Assembly (NCBI GenBank): GCA_014529385.2 | Contig: CM043947.1 | Location: 115,709,587-115,773,586, forward strand | DNA: 64,000 nucleotides | Direction of reading: 5' to 3' | Origin: Adiantum capillus-veneris | Taxonomy: Eukaryota > Streptophyta > Polypodiopsida > Polypodiales > Pteridaceae | Part shown: positions 35,871-48,429 of the stretch, piece after piece | How the letters are laid out: every line of letters begins with the position of its first letter | Position numbering within the stretch: position 1 is the stretch's first letter | The notes under the pieces: generated by a model | Told to the model about the DNA's origin: nothing | Seen by the model: the letters and a program-made list of their open reading frames with translations, nothing else | The model's database searches: none | Translations under genes and position numbers: made by a program

Positions 35871-36628
35871 AGTAACGATCATGCGCCGATTCAATTCATG
35901 GTGACAAAACAGTATGTGTATGTGATTTGCATGTAAGATTCAAAAATTGCTACAAATTTCATTTTTGAGCATTGATTCTTGTTAATTGTGGTTGTTTTGT
36001 GTTAAGAAGAATATGATTAGTGTTTTGTGTGACGTTTATTGCTAATCAATCTAATCGTTGATTACGTTTTCTTGTTGATGACACCCTGAACTTCATTTCA
36101 ATTTTTCTTGCTGTTCTGCTCAAAATTTGGAGAACCGTGAAAAGCGCAATGGAGCATAGCGCAATGGCACTTTTCATCCAAAACTTGTTCGTCTCCTCGA
36201 GCTCTTCGATTTGAGTTCTAGGTTTGCGTCAATCGGAGTTCGCAGCAGAAAGTTATGTTGTTTTTACTGCAATTGAGCTTGACGCAGCTTTCTTCGTCCT
36301 ACTTCTTCGTGAAGCGTCCGCGATCGTTTTTCTTATTTTGGCGTTAACTTTTTCGAGAAGATTTAGATTTTTGCTATTCATATTGTGGCCGTCAATGTTG
36401 CGTCTCACGCCACTCTATTTTGAGGACTCTTTTATTATTAACGTCTCCTTCACCCTGCCCTTTTTGGGTGACGTCTCTCACATCTTTGGAAGTTCCTTGA
36501 GCATCCTTCTTACGTTTATCGTTGACAGAATGCAGTCCTCATATCTCTCTCATTCTCAATTGCGGCCTTCACCATATATGGTGTGCAAATTCTGCGATCT
36601 TATCTTATACGTCTTCTCGCAACAAGAT

Positions 36629-39600
36629 ATGGCTATGAATATTCTCGTCAACGGCTTTCCTTCTGGCCAGCGTTCTGTTCCTCCTTTCCAAGTTCAAGGT
36701 TTTCCAGGCTGGAAAGCAAAGATGTTGTTAATTCTTGAAGGCGATGAACTCTCCGATGTTGTTCTTGGAAATCGTGTTTGTCCGCCTCAGCCTGTTGATA
36801 CGGATAATGATAACATGCTTATCACTGAAGGACCTATATTTGAAGATTGGAATGTTGCCTATACGGATTGGCAATGATGTGATAAAGCAGCTCGTCGGTA
36901 TATTCTTTCTGCTCTTACTGATTCCCTTTTGCTTGATATGTACGAACTGCCTACTTCCCACGACGTATGGAAGTACCTTATTGCAAACTTTCAGAAGAAA
37001 TCTGTCACAGAAATACTTTATTTGAGAGGGTTTCTTAACAAGTTACAATATGAAGTTGGTACTGCCATGACGGGACATATTGAATCTTTCAAATCTATTA
37101 TTAATCAACTTGCTGCTGCCGCTGATCCTGTTCCACAAAAGCAACTGATTACACTTCTCCTTGATACGGTGAAGGACTCTTCTTATGATAACATTGTTAC
37201 TATTCTCTCTAATAAAGATGGTCTTGATTTCGACCAAGCCTGCATGTCTTTAATTGAATACTCTCAACGTCAAGAACGTCGTAATGCTAGTCATGATACA
37301 GCTATGATTTCACACAAGGAGACTGAGTCACAACAGATGGAACGGGCTTTTTATGCTCGAAGGCGTCCATTTCAACGAGGAAACCGCAGAGGTGGCCGTC
37401 GTGGTAATATTTTCTCTCGTCTCAAATTTCCTAATAAGCAATGTTCTTACTGCAACAGAAATGGCCATACTGAAGATGATTGTTGGGCACGTCAATATGA
37501 TGATGAACACAATATTACCACAAAACAACCACGTTTATCTAGAGACTCTTCTTCTTCTTCCTGTGAATATTGTGGACGATCTGATCATCCCACTCATATG
37601 TGCTATAAGCGTCGATTTGACACGGATCGGAATAGAGCATATGCTACTGAACACCGAAACAACATTGCACCAGAAACAAGTTGCGTCCTATGTTCAGTTT
37701 CTCCAGACAGAATACTTCATGTACGCGATGGATCACTTTTTATTGTCGATTCTGGTGCTACAGGAAATATGACATATCAGTCTAAGTGGCTCCATAACTA
37801 TCATCCACTGCCAGTTCAACGTGTTGTTTATCTTGCTGATGATACTACTTGTCAAGTAAAGGGTATTGGAGACTTATATCTTGGTACCTTATCTTCTTCC
37901 ACTCGAATTTTGCGAGGAGTATTACATGTACCAGATCTTCAACGTAATCTTCTTTCAGTTGCTAGACTTGTTGATCTTGGTCTGTTTGTTGGATTTGATC
38001 ATACCAAATGCCGAATTGAGAAAGATGGACAGACTATAGCCACTGCTCCTCGAAATGGTAATTTGTTTGAACTCTCTCTCAACGATGCTGTAGCAAATGT
38101 TGTCACTGCTCTAGGTGAGCATGATTGCAAAGTATGGCATCACCGTTTTGTTCATGCTGATTTCTCAAAACTCCTTGATCTTCAACGTCGTGATCTTGTT
38201 CATGGCATGGATCTTAAAGCCCATCCTCATATGGGAATTTGTGAATTTTGTGCTCTTGGGAAACACAATCGCAAACCCTTTCCTCTTTCAAATACAACTC
38301 ATTCTCATGACATATTGGATCTTGTTCATACTGATACATGTGGACCTCTACCTTCTTCGAGATCACAATATCGCTACTTCATTACTTTCATTGATGATTT
38401 CTCAAGGTATACGACTGTATTTATACTTAGACAAAAATCTGAAGCCTTATCTGTTTTCAAACAATTCCACAAGGCTGCGGAACTTCAAACTGGTCGTCGC
38501 CTTAAGAAGCTTCGTAGTGACAATGGAGGAGAATATGTTTCTCGAGAGTTTGTGAGTTGCTGTGCTGACAGTGGAATTCATCATGAACACACTATTCCAT
38601 ATTCGCCTCAACAGAACGGTGTTGCTGAACGAAAGAATCGCACTATTCTCAATGCTGTAAGATGTATGCTGATTCATTCTGGCTTATCTCGTGTTTTTTG
38701 GGCTGAAGCTACTTTGAAAGCAGTATTTATTCAGAATCATCTTCCTACTACTACACCCTCTGGTAAGATACCCATCACAGCATGGACAGGTGACATTCCT
38801 TCTGTATCTCATTTTCGAACCTTTGGATGTATTGCTTATATTCATGTTCCCAAAGAAACACGAACAAAGCTTGATGCTCCTGGTCTTAAAGTTATTTTTA
38901 TTGGATATTCTGACACTTCCAAAGGCTACAAATTCTATGACCCTTCCTCCAAGAAAGTAATTGTGAATCGTGATGCTACTTTTAACGAACAGCTTATGGG
39001 AGGCTCATGGTCCATGGATGATTCTGATGATACTAAATCATTGCTTCAAGCTTTTCCATTTCTTTCAGAAGATGAAACTCTTCCTATAGAGCAACTTTCC
39101 TCTTCACAACCATCCATTCCGAATGTCGCCAATGATGATATTGATATTTTTGTTGATCTGCCTATTGATTTTGAGCATGGCTCATGTCATGTTTATGATG
39201 ACGATATTGCTGATAATGTATTTTCTACTTCCGAAGATCCCATTACTTATGATGAAGCTATCTCTTCACCACAAAAGGATCAATGGCAAGAGGCTATGGA
39301 AGCAGAGTACGATTCTCTTATCTCTAAAGGTACATGGATACTAACTGAATTACCTCCTGGTCGTACAGCTATTAAATGTAAGTGGGTGTATAAGACAAAA
39401 TTAAAAGCAGATGGATCTTTTGACAAGTTCAAGGCGCGTTTAGTTGCAAAAGGTTATTCCCAAGTAGCTGGTGTTGATTATCAAGAGACGTTTTCACCAG
39501 TTGTTTGCATTACAAGTGCTCGAGTTTTATTGGCATTTGCTGTTCAATTTGATTTAGAAGCTCATCAAATGGATGTGCGAACTGCTTTTCTTAATGGTGA

Positions 39601-40816
39601 CTTGGAAGAGGAAATTTATATGGAACAACCAGAAGGGTTTGTTATTCTAGGTAAAGAAGACCTTGTTGCTCAACTCCATAAGGCACTATATGGTCTCAAA
39701 CAAGCTTCGCGAGCCTGGTATACGAAATTTGATCTTTTTCTCACCTCTAAAGGATTCATCTCTTGCTCGTCAGACCCCAACTTATACATAGAACGTCAAG
39801 GTAGCAGTTTTGTGATTCTTGCTCTTTATGTGGATGATACCATCCTTGTTTCCAATGATTTGGGATTTCTTCAACAAGTGAAAAAGTTATTGTCTTCCGC
39901 ATTTGATATGGTGGATCTTGGAGAGATTCACTCGTGTCTTCGCATTCAAATCCAACGGAACCGTACAAAAGGTATTTTATTCCTTCGACAGTCAAAGTTT
40001 ATTGCAGATACTATTCAAAAATTTGGTATGGAATCTGCACATTCAGCCAACACACCTTGTCTTGCAAGCTCTACGAAGAACACTTCTGACAATGGCGGTC
40101 AACTTGTCACAAATCAACCTTATGCTAGCTTGATTGGATGTCTTCAGTTTGTTGGCATGAACACTCGTCCTGATATTCTGTTTGCTGCTAATTATCTTGG
40201 ACAACATCTTGCATGTCCTTCTCTTAAGCATTGGTCTGCTGCAAAGCGTGTGTTGAAATACTTGAAAGGCACTACAGATTTTGGTTTAGTCTATCGACGA
40301 CAACTCACATCGGATTCTATGCAATCTCTTTCTCTTTTGGGTTACACAGATGCAGATTGGGCAAGCTCACATTTATCTATGCGATCTACTAGTGGAAATT
40401 GCTTCTTTATAAATGGTTGTCTTGTTTCTTGGACTAGCAAGAAACAACGTTGTGTTGCAGTTTCTACGACTGAGTCAGAATATGTTGTGGCATCACTTGC
40501 AGCTCGTGAGTTGATTTGGCTTCGACAAATGCTGGTTGATATTGGTCACTCTCCTCTTTCTAGCACACCCTTGCGGTGTGACAACCAAAGTGCTATTAGT
40601 CTTGCAAAAGACTATGTTCAACATAATAAGTCAAAGCACATTGCTGTCCATTATCATTATGTCAGGTATGAAGTACGCAAAGGAACCATTATGGTTGAAC
40701 ACTGTCCAAGTGACCAGATGATTGCACACATTTTGACCAAAGGCCTCAACGAGTCACGTTTCATCCTCTTGCGCTCGGAGCTTGGAGTTGCTTCGACCTC
40801 ACTCTTTCTAGATTAG
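36629..40816 (+). CDS. Copia gag-pol polyprotein, one internal TGA
   Basis: About 1394 residues in one frame from ATG 36629 (MAMNILVNG), interrupted only by TGA at 36875 in early gag. Visible in order: copia Gag; two CCHC zinc knuckles (CSYCNRNGHTEDDC, about residue 271; CEYCGRSDHPTHMC, about 311); protease (IVDSGATGN, about 373); pre-integrase (WHHRFVHADF, CEFCALGKH); integrase with its catalytic residues in HTDTCGP, SDNGGEY and NGVAERKN; reverse transcriptase with YVDDTIL (about 1066); and RNase H with YTDADWA (about 1238). Two knuckles are unusual, since most plant copias have one. Upstream open frame to 36224 is leader sequence. The TGA may be a fresh mutation, or the downstream ATG at 36938 may serve a shortened product. 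Confidence 0.92.
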
Positions 40817-41064
40817 CTTCTTTGCTATTGTAATAGCTTTGTACATATGACATTGTAATCTTTTAGGTACCATGCACTATGCACACTCCACATTTGCACA
40901 TTGTGATCTCTAAGTCACTTGAATATTTGTACATAGATGCACAATTCACTTTCACATCATCATCGCTGGTTCATATTTTCACATTGTATAGGGGCTTGGG
41001 GTTTTCCCTTGAACTCCCCAAGGGTTTTTTCATCCAAAGCTAGAGACCTTTGTTTGAGTGGGGG

Positions 41065-41207
41065 TGTTGGAGCTATATATGGCTCACTCTACTCAACTTG
41101 GTCTCACCTATATATTTGTATCTTGTCCTCAATATGAATCAGTCTTTGGGAGCGTATATGGTGTGTCTCTTGTCTCGTCTCTCTCTCTTTCTCTCTACAT
41201 CTCAACA
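41065..41207 (+). repeat. 3' LTR of young copia
   Basis: Apparently identical to 35716-35858, and followed by the target duplication GTTGG. Confidence 0.93.
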
Positions 41208-42505
41208 GTTGGAACTTGAAAGAAAATACGCTGCCAAAAATAGACTCACATATGCAACCACGAATGTATACACCCCCAAATTACGTTGTTAAAAATGGTA
41301 GCATGCCCAAGAATAGAGAGCCTCAAGATAACTTTATCATGCACACTACAAACCAGTAATCGATGCACACTTTTGAAGCAAGTCTGCAATAGCTTGAGAA
41401 GAATATTGGACACTTGTGTAACACACAACTATGCCTTCTCTTGCTTGCTATGCTTGTCAGCTTTCCACGAACTCAGTTCCACACTAGGGCTGCAGACCCA
41501 AAACACAACCACGCATGCATGACTATGGTAGTGCAAAAAACAAACAGGCTAAGCCAATGCCATTCTAGAAAATCTGGCGAATCCCAAGATGCTGCATGCG
41601 TCTACATCGCCACTCGAACAAGTCGTGGCCTACATAACTTCAACTAGGTCTGCAAAATATGCGGACTCTCACCATCGGCCTGCAAGAGTGCATAACGATA
41701 ACGTATGCTCCTAATAATACAAGTCGGGACACGATTATTGCATAGCAATTTTTTTTTGGGTATTTTATTAAATTACCATGCAAGTAAAACGTTAAAGATA
41801 GAGACATTCTTTCATGAGGCATTGCTGCAGTTGATTTTTGTAGCCATGAGCAGCCGTTGCTGCAATGCATTGCGTCTCAAATCCTGCTTACTACTATAGG
41901 CTCAAACGTGCCAGAGCTGCCTAACAATCTAAGTTCTCATGTAGTTTCTTGTGTAGATACGAGCCTATTTCTTTGTGTGCAGTGACACACGCCACACAAA
42001 TGTGGGAAATCAGGTTATGAAGGTTGCGGAGCTCTACTAGAGGTGCACTATAAAAACTTTAAACTGGTAAGGTTTATGAGATGAGGGGATGATACCATCA
42101 AACTTGGTAATACTAAATTGATAATAGCAAATGCAAACAAAATTATAAATAAAGCAGCTTGCATGTAGAAGAGCGCCATGGAAAAAAGCAGTAGCTTGTG
42201 TGCAAGAGAGAACTTGCTATACGTAGGATGATATAAATACTCGTTGTTGTGTGCGAATCAATGGATACATGGCCTTTTGATTATACTTGTATTTCATTGG
42301 TTCAGGTAGAAGACAAAACACCAATAGAAGACGTAGGGACATATGCTCTGTGCACACACAAAGAACACAAGAACAAAGCAGCTACAATCAAATACAAGAA
42401 AGATAATTGAGAAGAAATAAGTAAAACTTATCTTTGTGCTTGAAGCATAGGAAGTTTCCATAGCCATAGCTCGATAGAGAACGCATGTGGTTGGCTCTGA
42501 TACCA

Positions 42506-42666
42506 TTTTGAACCAGAGAGGAAACACAAGACAAAGGAGAAGAGAGAGAGAGAGAGAGATGACACCACCAAGTACAAACCCCAAAGTGTGTCTACTGATC
42601 ACACAAGATGCATTTATATAGAGGGGACGAGGGTGCTAATATAGAGATACTCTATATAGCTCAATA
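42506..42666 (-). repeat. 5' LTR of the non-autonomous copia-like element
   Basis: Minus-strand LTR next to the primer site at 42494-42505. Its outer start is altered (TGATATTGAGC-like instead of TGTTGAGC) and it contains a longer (GA)n run (42541-42559) than its partner at 34276-34431. Confidence 0.7.
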
Positions 42667-42699
42667 TAATGCACCAAAGATGTCTATCTCAATATGTAC

Positions 42700-45660
42700 T
42701 TCTACATCTTCATCATCGAACTCCACTTCTTTGTCACCTCTCCGCATCAACTTTAGTATTTGAAAGCTCATTTCTAGGTTCACGCATCTGCTCACCACTG
42801 ACCTCCAGCTCAAAATCCAAACTTACAACATCTGTCTGTCATGCACTTTGTTCATGAAGCTCTTCCACATCAACTTCCAATACTTCACACACTTGCTAGC
42901 TTGCTCGGTGGAGCAACTTGAACAACATAGAGCCAGCGCGGTTTAGACAGATCTGTTTCATGAGTTTCTCTCCGTAGAGAATCTAGGAACACAACTTGTT
43001 CACAATGCAGCGAAAGTACGAACGTATCCCATGCATCTCTCCACATCCGCCTAGAGTTCACTTGATTTAATCCACTATTATCTTTGTGAGCAATTGCAAT
43101 AGGGCCACTGATAATAACTTTGAACCACTTGACATCAAAGATAAAAATATCGAACCTTTTAAATTTTAATCTTCAAGATGTCTTGGATGTAGCCAAAGTA
43201 GTCAGACGGGCTAATCTTTGTGTTCTCATCCTTGGCACTACTCCAACTTTGTTGGACAAAGCTTTTACTAACACCACTATCGAATGTGACCCTTTGTTTG
43301 TCTATCCATTGCATTGTAAAGTGTCTCCCATGCGACCACAAAACTCCATATTTGTGATACTCTAGCCACAAAAGTGAAACAAACTGAAAGTTACTAAAGT
43401 TATGTGATCATGTGGAGCTAAAAAAGGAAGTTGTGAAAATTTACATGCCAATCACAACCCCTTGGCATCTCCTCTTCCTCTTCAATAATCAACATTCCGT
43501 TCCTCTTTGCTTTTGAGATTGTCGCATCTAACCAATGCGCAGTTGGAGAGTTGGGAAAGTTTTGAAGATGATCTAGAAAAGGAAGGTTTTTAGTGGCACG
43601 GTTGCGCTTGAATTGCAAGCAATCTATCAAGCGTTGTTGCTTTTCACCTTCATACCTCTCTAGTCACTTTTGCATGATGTCTCAGTTGAGAAGACAAAAT
43701 CTCATAACCTTTTCTTGCATTGTGATATCCATCTTCCTAATGATGCCTTGTCCCTACGGCTCATCCCCTATCACCCTTAGGTTGACCTAAGTAGTCCACA
43801 TTTGCGGCATCTCTAGATCAATTGAGCCCAAAAATTCACTAATGAGGACAAGAGACTCTTATACAAGTGATCCTTCAGCCATGCTACCCTCGGGGGCGAG
43901 CCCTTTGATGAATGAACCCCTTTAAAGTCTTCATGAATCTCTCCACGAAGAACGTCCACCTGCTATGGACTACCCCAACAATTGCAACTTCACTGACCAC
44001 ATGCACAAGTAGATTCATTTGGATGGTAAGAATGTTTGTTGGAAAGGACTTATCCACTATACACACTGCTTCAATAACATTTAAGCGTGTTGTATTGATG
44101 TTGTCTTTTCTTATCTCTTTTGAATTGATCCAGCGTACCAACTAACTAATTTTTTAGATTTTTCTTCTAATGTCATATGTCAAACAATCCTTTATGCAAA
44201 TTGGTAAGATAAGCTGTAAAAGTTTGTGCCAATCATGGAACTTAAGACCACTAAGATTGTTATTTTTTCTTTAGGAAGAGAATGGGGACTAGGAGGGCCT
44301 CTTTATTTGGCAGTTTAAGGAAGTCAAACCTTTACTGTTAAGAAAGTAATCAAAGGACAACTTTTGAATTCAAAAAACAACAAGTTTATTTGAATTCAAA
44401 GTTCCCCCCCGAAAAGGAATTTAAAATCTAACGGGTAAAGCCTAGCGGGTAAAACCATATGATGTAGCATATCTACGTAAAGAGCTCGATGTGTAGATTA
44501 TAGATCTATGATCTCCACTCAACTTGGAGATCATATGTAAGAGTTATGAAAGGCCAAAAATTGTAAAATTGTCCACCTCCTTTTTCGGGGGAAAAGTGTA
44601 TCCTTTGACTACTCTTACACACATGGCATACACCTATTTATCAAAATTTTAATCACCTCCATAAACTCATGGAAAATAAAGAGGCCCTCTTACACCACAT
44701 TCTCTTCCTAATGTGTAAAAGCCATTTTCAAACATTGCATCCACCCAGTGGGAGTCTTGAATGAAGATATAGTCTTCTTCACTTGTTGCTCTTCTACACG
44801 ACTCAAAACCCATAGACCTTTTGGTATAGCAAACTTTCCATTGGGTTTAAGTCAAGGCCGCCTCTCTGGCATTCGACCCGCAACCTGTAGGTCATCTCTT
44901 TGGGGCTTGCTCTCCCTTTTTTCAATGATGGTTTTTCATATGATCTCCCATACATTCTTGAAGATGTGCATTGGGTCAAGAAGATGATTAATCAGTAAGG
45001 TCACTCCAGTATGGGAGTTCATGGAAAATAGAAAATCTTTTAATTTCGGGTGGCATGAAATCTCTCCTCTCCAGCCACATGTTTTTCCAATCGCTCTCTT
45101 TCACTAGATGCATGTCATGTTTGCATATGTTTGGTCCATGTAGCTCATGTCCTTCAGGCAAAAATCTACCATGCTCCTCAAAACCTGTCTTAGTCAAATG
45201 ATCAAAGTGGTAGAAGGCAAGTTGAGGACCACATTTTGGGCATGCATGATTCCCCGAGTAACTCAAGCCTCAAAAATCATAAAATTAAAATATAAAAGTG
45301 TTGGCATAGCCAAGAATAGCATGTGTGGGAGGGTTTCAAAGACACATACTTGAACACTCACCAAAGATTGTCTAATCATGCATGGTCCACATGAAAATTC
45401 CTTGCATATGTATATTTTATCATCCGATTGGTTGGGACATATCAACCACATCGATCACTCTCCACTAGATTTGGAGGTCTTCTATAAGTGGTGCTAGATA
45501 GACGTCCATGTTCTTTGCTTTGAACTTTCATGGGATGATCACTGACAAAAAAATATGGCCCTTCTTGATAGCTAGCCATGGTGGAAGATTATAATTAACC
45601 AAGCAAATAGGCCACATTGTCAGAATGTGTGCGGTCTAGCTAGGAAGGTGCAAAACCTTT
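42700..45660 (-). pseudogene. CACTA (En/Spm) transposase, Transposase_21 type
   Basis: Minus-strand coding in shifting frames shows the ordered landmarks of CACTA transposases. First come VNYNLPPWLAIKKGHIFLS and MDVYLAPLIEDL (45610-45480). Then, after a likely intron, SGNHACPKCGP and HGRFLP (45260-45160), ELPYW (about 45005) and PMHIFKNVW (about 44960). Next are SFKTPTGWMQCLK (about 44740), LLVHVVSEVAIVGVVHSRW with ERFMKTLKGF and RARPRGSMAEG (44000-43880), and a DUF4216-like end (FDIFIFDVKWFKV, PRWLYVVQVAPP; 43150-42890) plus an acidic tail. The protein would cut CACTA ends. Stops and frameshifts are frequent. The gene is cut at 42667 by the copia-like element. Confidence 0.8.
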
Positions 45661-46784
45661 GGCTGTGAGAGTTTGTGATGAGAGTCAAAAACACTTTGTG
45701 AAAAACGTTTGTGGAGAATCACCAACCCTCTTTCTAAGGGGTGACTAAACATCTAAGAGTGTTCGTGATAGCCAAGTCACAAACCCTCTTTCCTATCGTG
45801 TTTGGAGTCTGCTTGTCTTTGTAGTGGAGATTATGATGAAAGGATCACCAAATCACATACATTTTCACTTTAAAAGACCATTTAAAAACGCTAAAGCTTC
45901 ATCCATGAAACCTCAATGTTCATACAAGCACAATTCTCAATCAAAACCCAAACTTCTTTCATGGTATCATGTAGGCTCGCCCCCAATTACATAGTCGTAA
46001 CATCAAATAGTTGAAAGGAATGCTTGAACTTCCACCTTCACGACCATAAATTTCTGATTTTGTGGAGATTTATGATCTTGTTAAGTGAAGACCACACACC
46101 ATTTTGATAAGGGGAAACCCTAATTCACTCCCTCACAAGCTCAGATACAAGATTGCGAAGAGGCGGGACTGCAACAAACATAGATTGGGCAACCATGGAA
46201 GCTATTGCACAGTAGAACAAAATTTCTGGTTTTTCTTGTAAAAAGAAGGCCTCTCTCTCTTACCCACGGAAATATAAGCTGATGTGTCAAATTTTGGGCC
46301 ATTTTGCCACTTTGGACCAAAACTAGGTCATTTTCAGCTCATTTTTTACCCAAAAGTACCGTTTTTGAGGCAAAAAATCCCATACGGAGTCAGAAAAATC
46401 CCTAAATTTGTGAGATACCTTGCATAAGCATAAAAATCATAGATTAGCATCATTTTTTATCAATATACCATTTTGGGTGACTCTCCATGCAGTTATGGAA
46501 TGGCACCTGTTAACTGCTATTTTTGGCAGTTTTACCTGCATCAGTCTTTATAGACGAGATGAGTGTGCCACCATGAATGACTTGGAATATGTACATTGTC
46601 AAACCAAATTGAGTATCGTATCAAGTGTTCAAGCACGCAAAGGTGCCACATCTAGGGCCACGACTCCCGGGATAGGTATGTGCATGACAGCGACCACAGT
46701 AGCCGCTTTAGCATATATCACGATATGCACATTATTGCTTTTCTTTCTCTGCATTGAGAAGTTTCAAAAATGAGGTTAATGTTT
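45660..46784. other. No supportable gene
   Basis: About 1.1 kb that probably includes the 5' side of the CACTA element and, from about 46400 to 46830, the LTR of the minus-strand gag-only fragment at 46785-47060. No CACTA terminus was identified. The frame 46420-46773 is not recognisable. Confidence 0.3.
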
Positions 46785-47060
46785 TTATTCCACACTATGT
46801 AGGTGACACGGCATGACATCCACCCCCTCTGAACCTGCACATCCTCCGGCATGTGCCAACATTTTTCCTATGTAGGTTTGATCTTTATTAAGATCCACAA
46901 ATATTTGGATTTCATTTTCATCTTCTGCAAAGTTTGGAAGATCATCCTCTGCTTCTTCATCCTCATCTGTAGCAATTTCATTAGGTTCTTCATCATCATT
47001 GTTGAAGCCCAACTTGTCCAACTGTTGTAATGAGCCCACCTTGTAAAGCCTATCAAATTC
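46785..47060 (-). pseudogene. 3' end of a gag-only element, minus strand
   Basis: The minus strand carries GTGCAGGTTCAGAGGGGG then TGGATGTC, the same polypurine tract and LTR start found at 63356-63381 in the gag-only element of the right-hand end. Just upstream, a frame of about 80 codons is strongly acidic (DDEEPNEIATDEDEEAEDD), like the acidic tail of those gag proteins. This is a third member of the gag-only family, truncated. Confidence 0.55.
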
Positions 47061-47156
47061 CCATTTTTATGTCAAAGACGTCTTATCATTTTGATCCACT
47101 TCTCTGCATTATGTAAAGATTAATCAGTCAGTGAGGACCCATAATTGTTCCCACTT

Positions 47157-47917
47157 TGTAATTATGAGGAAGAGAACCCAATGTACATTTTTGAGCTAAG
47201 GTGACTAAAGTATAAAAGTCACCTTAGAACCATTTTTTAGAAGAACATTTTTGAATATTAATCCTATGTCGTACGAGTCTGAGAGAGAGAGAGAGTGAGT
47301 GTGTCTTATCCTCTTTGCTACGTGCTTCTCCCTCACCGGATTCACCACGTGACCACATCATCATGGTAGTCTCTCCGAGAGCTACGCACGCCACGCATTC
47401 ATATTTTCGAGTTGTTCGCGATCGACCCTCCCTCGAGCTTGTTTTGCTTGTAAGTAACACAAACAGTGTTTGTTTTCAACAATCAAGTGCTCTATGGAAA
47501 GAGAAAGAGATTAGCTACACATAGATATTCATAGACTTAGGTTTCTCCCACTTTTGGATTATGACTTGTGAGTCCATCGCGACTGTAATAAAGATAGATA
47601 GGGTTCAAATCTGGTGAGATTAGACTTATAGGTAAGTATATCCTATTGAGAGGAGGGTGCCTAGAAATTTTGATGTGATTCCGAGTTCATTGGAGGTGTA
47701 AACGGTGTTGTGAGCGTTTAGGGATAGAGTGGGTTGCATTCTACCAGGGTTAATGATTGATGCATCATAAAAGTGCGTATGTGTAGATTGGTCTCAGCCT
47801 GACAAGCTAACGAGATTGCATACGTGCACCTACGGGTTAGTCATGTCATCGGATGATAAGTATGTTGTCTTGTCGTGCTTGAGAGCGTGAACAGGGGAGT
47901 AGTTTTGCCCTAAAACA
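47157..47917 (+). repeat. Probable 5' LTR of Tat/Athila-like gypsy
   Basis: The right end is firm: CCTAAAACA followed by the primer site at 47919. The left end is a guess based on a TGTAATTATG start. A (GA)n run lies at 47280-47297. The 3' LTR would lie beyond the window. Confidence 0.45.
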
Positions 47918-47918
47918 T

Positions 47919-47936
47919 TGGCGCCGCTGCCGGGGA
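47919..47936 (+). other. Gypsy primer-binding site
   Basis: TGGCGCCGCTGCCGGGGA, one base after the LTR end. It is a near match to the TGGCGCCGTTGCCGGGGA sites typical of plant Tat/Athila-like gypsy elements. Confidence 0.85.
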
Positions 47937-48429
47937 CACGAGACCTTAAGTAGGGAGATCTACGTCACTCATGTGATGGTTAGCTTACTTTAGTTTCGAC
48001 TAGAGAGAGCTTAAACTTTTAGAACAAGATCCAAGATAGAGTATCCTGAGGTCTAGTGGATAGCCAGGAAGCCTGTGTCTTGCCGAGGGTCTATGACTAG
48101 TTAGATTTAGTTAAGTAGGATAATGTGGAGATATGGTTTTTGGTTTTGAGTGCTTGTTATACTTGTATAGAAATAGAGTAGAAAAACGCTATAAAAATGC
48201 AAAAAAAAAAAAAAAGAAGAAACAATAAGGCTGTTTGCTTGCCTTGAAAGCAAAATCCACACCATATACCCTTGAAGGGGGTGAAAAGAGTAGACATTGA
48301 AATTTATGATCCAACACTTGAGAAAACATAAAAATTGCAACCAAAACCAACAAAAAGAAACAAGTGATTGTCACAAGAAAACACTAAGAGACCCTAACAA
48401 GGCCAAGAAGAGATATAATCATTAGCCTA

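Larger units (their letters stand above)
35716..41207 (+). mobile_element. Young, nearly intact Ty1/copia retrotransposon
   Basis: 5492 bp, bounded by the duplication GTTGG (35711-35715 and 41208-41212). The two 143-bp LTRs (35716-35858, 41065-41207) appear identical base for base, which implies very recent insertion. The primer site TGGTATCAGAGC (35859-35870) and polypurine tract (GAGTGGGGG, 41056-41064) are perfect. A single long polyprotein frame fills the interior. It lies inside the non-autonomous element 34276-42666 on the opposite strand. Confidence 0.93.
34276..42666 (-). mobile_element. Non-autonomous copia-like element (minus strand)
   Basis: LTRs of about 156 bp (34276-34431) and 161 bp (42506-42666), both minus strand, share a central CACTTTGGGGTTTG segment and a GA-rich U5. 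A primer site (TGGTATCAGAGC on the minus strand, 42494-42505) abuts the right copy. A polypurine tract (GAGTGGGGG) abuts the left copy. The target duplication is TAATG (34271-34275, 42667-42671), with one-base ambiguity at the left boundary. Without the nested copia, the internal region is about 2.6 kb and has no recognisable gag or pol. About 75 bp before its 3' LTR resemble the same region of the nested copia, so it is probably that family's parasite. Confidence 0.7.
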
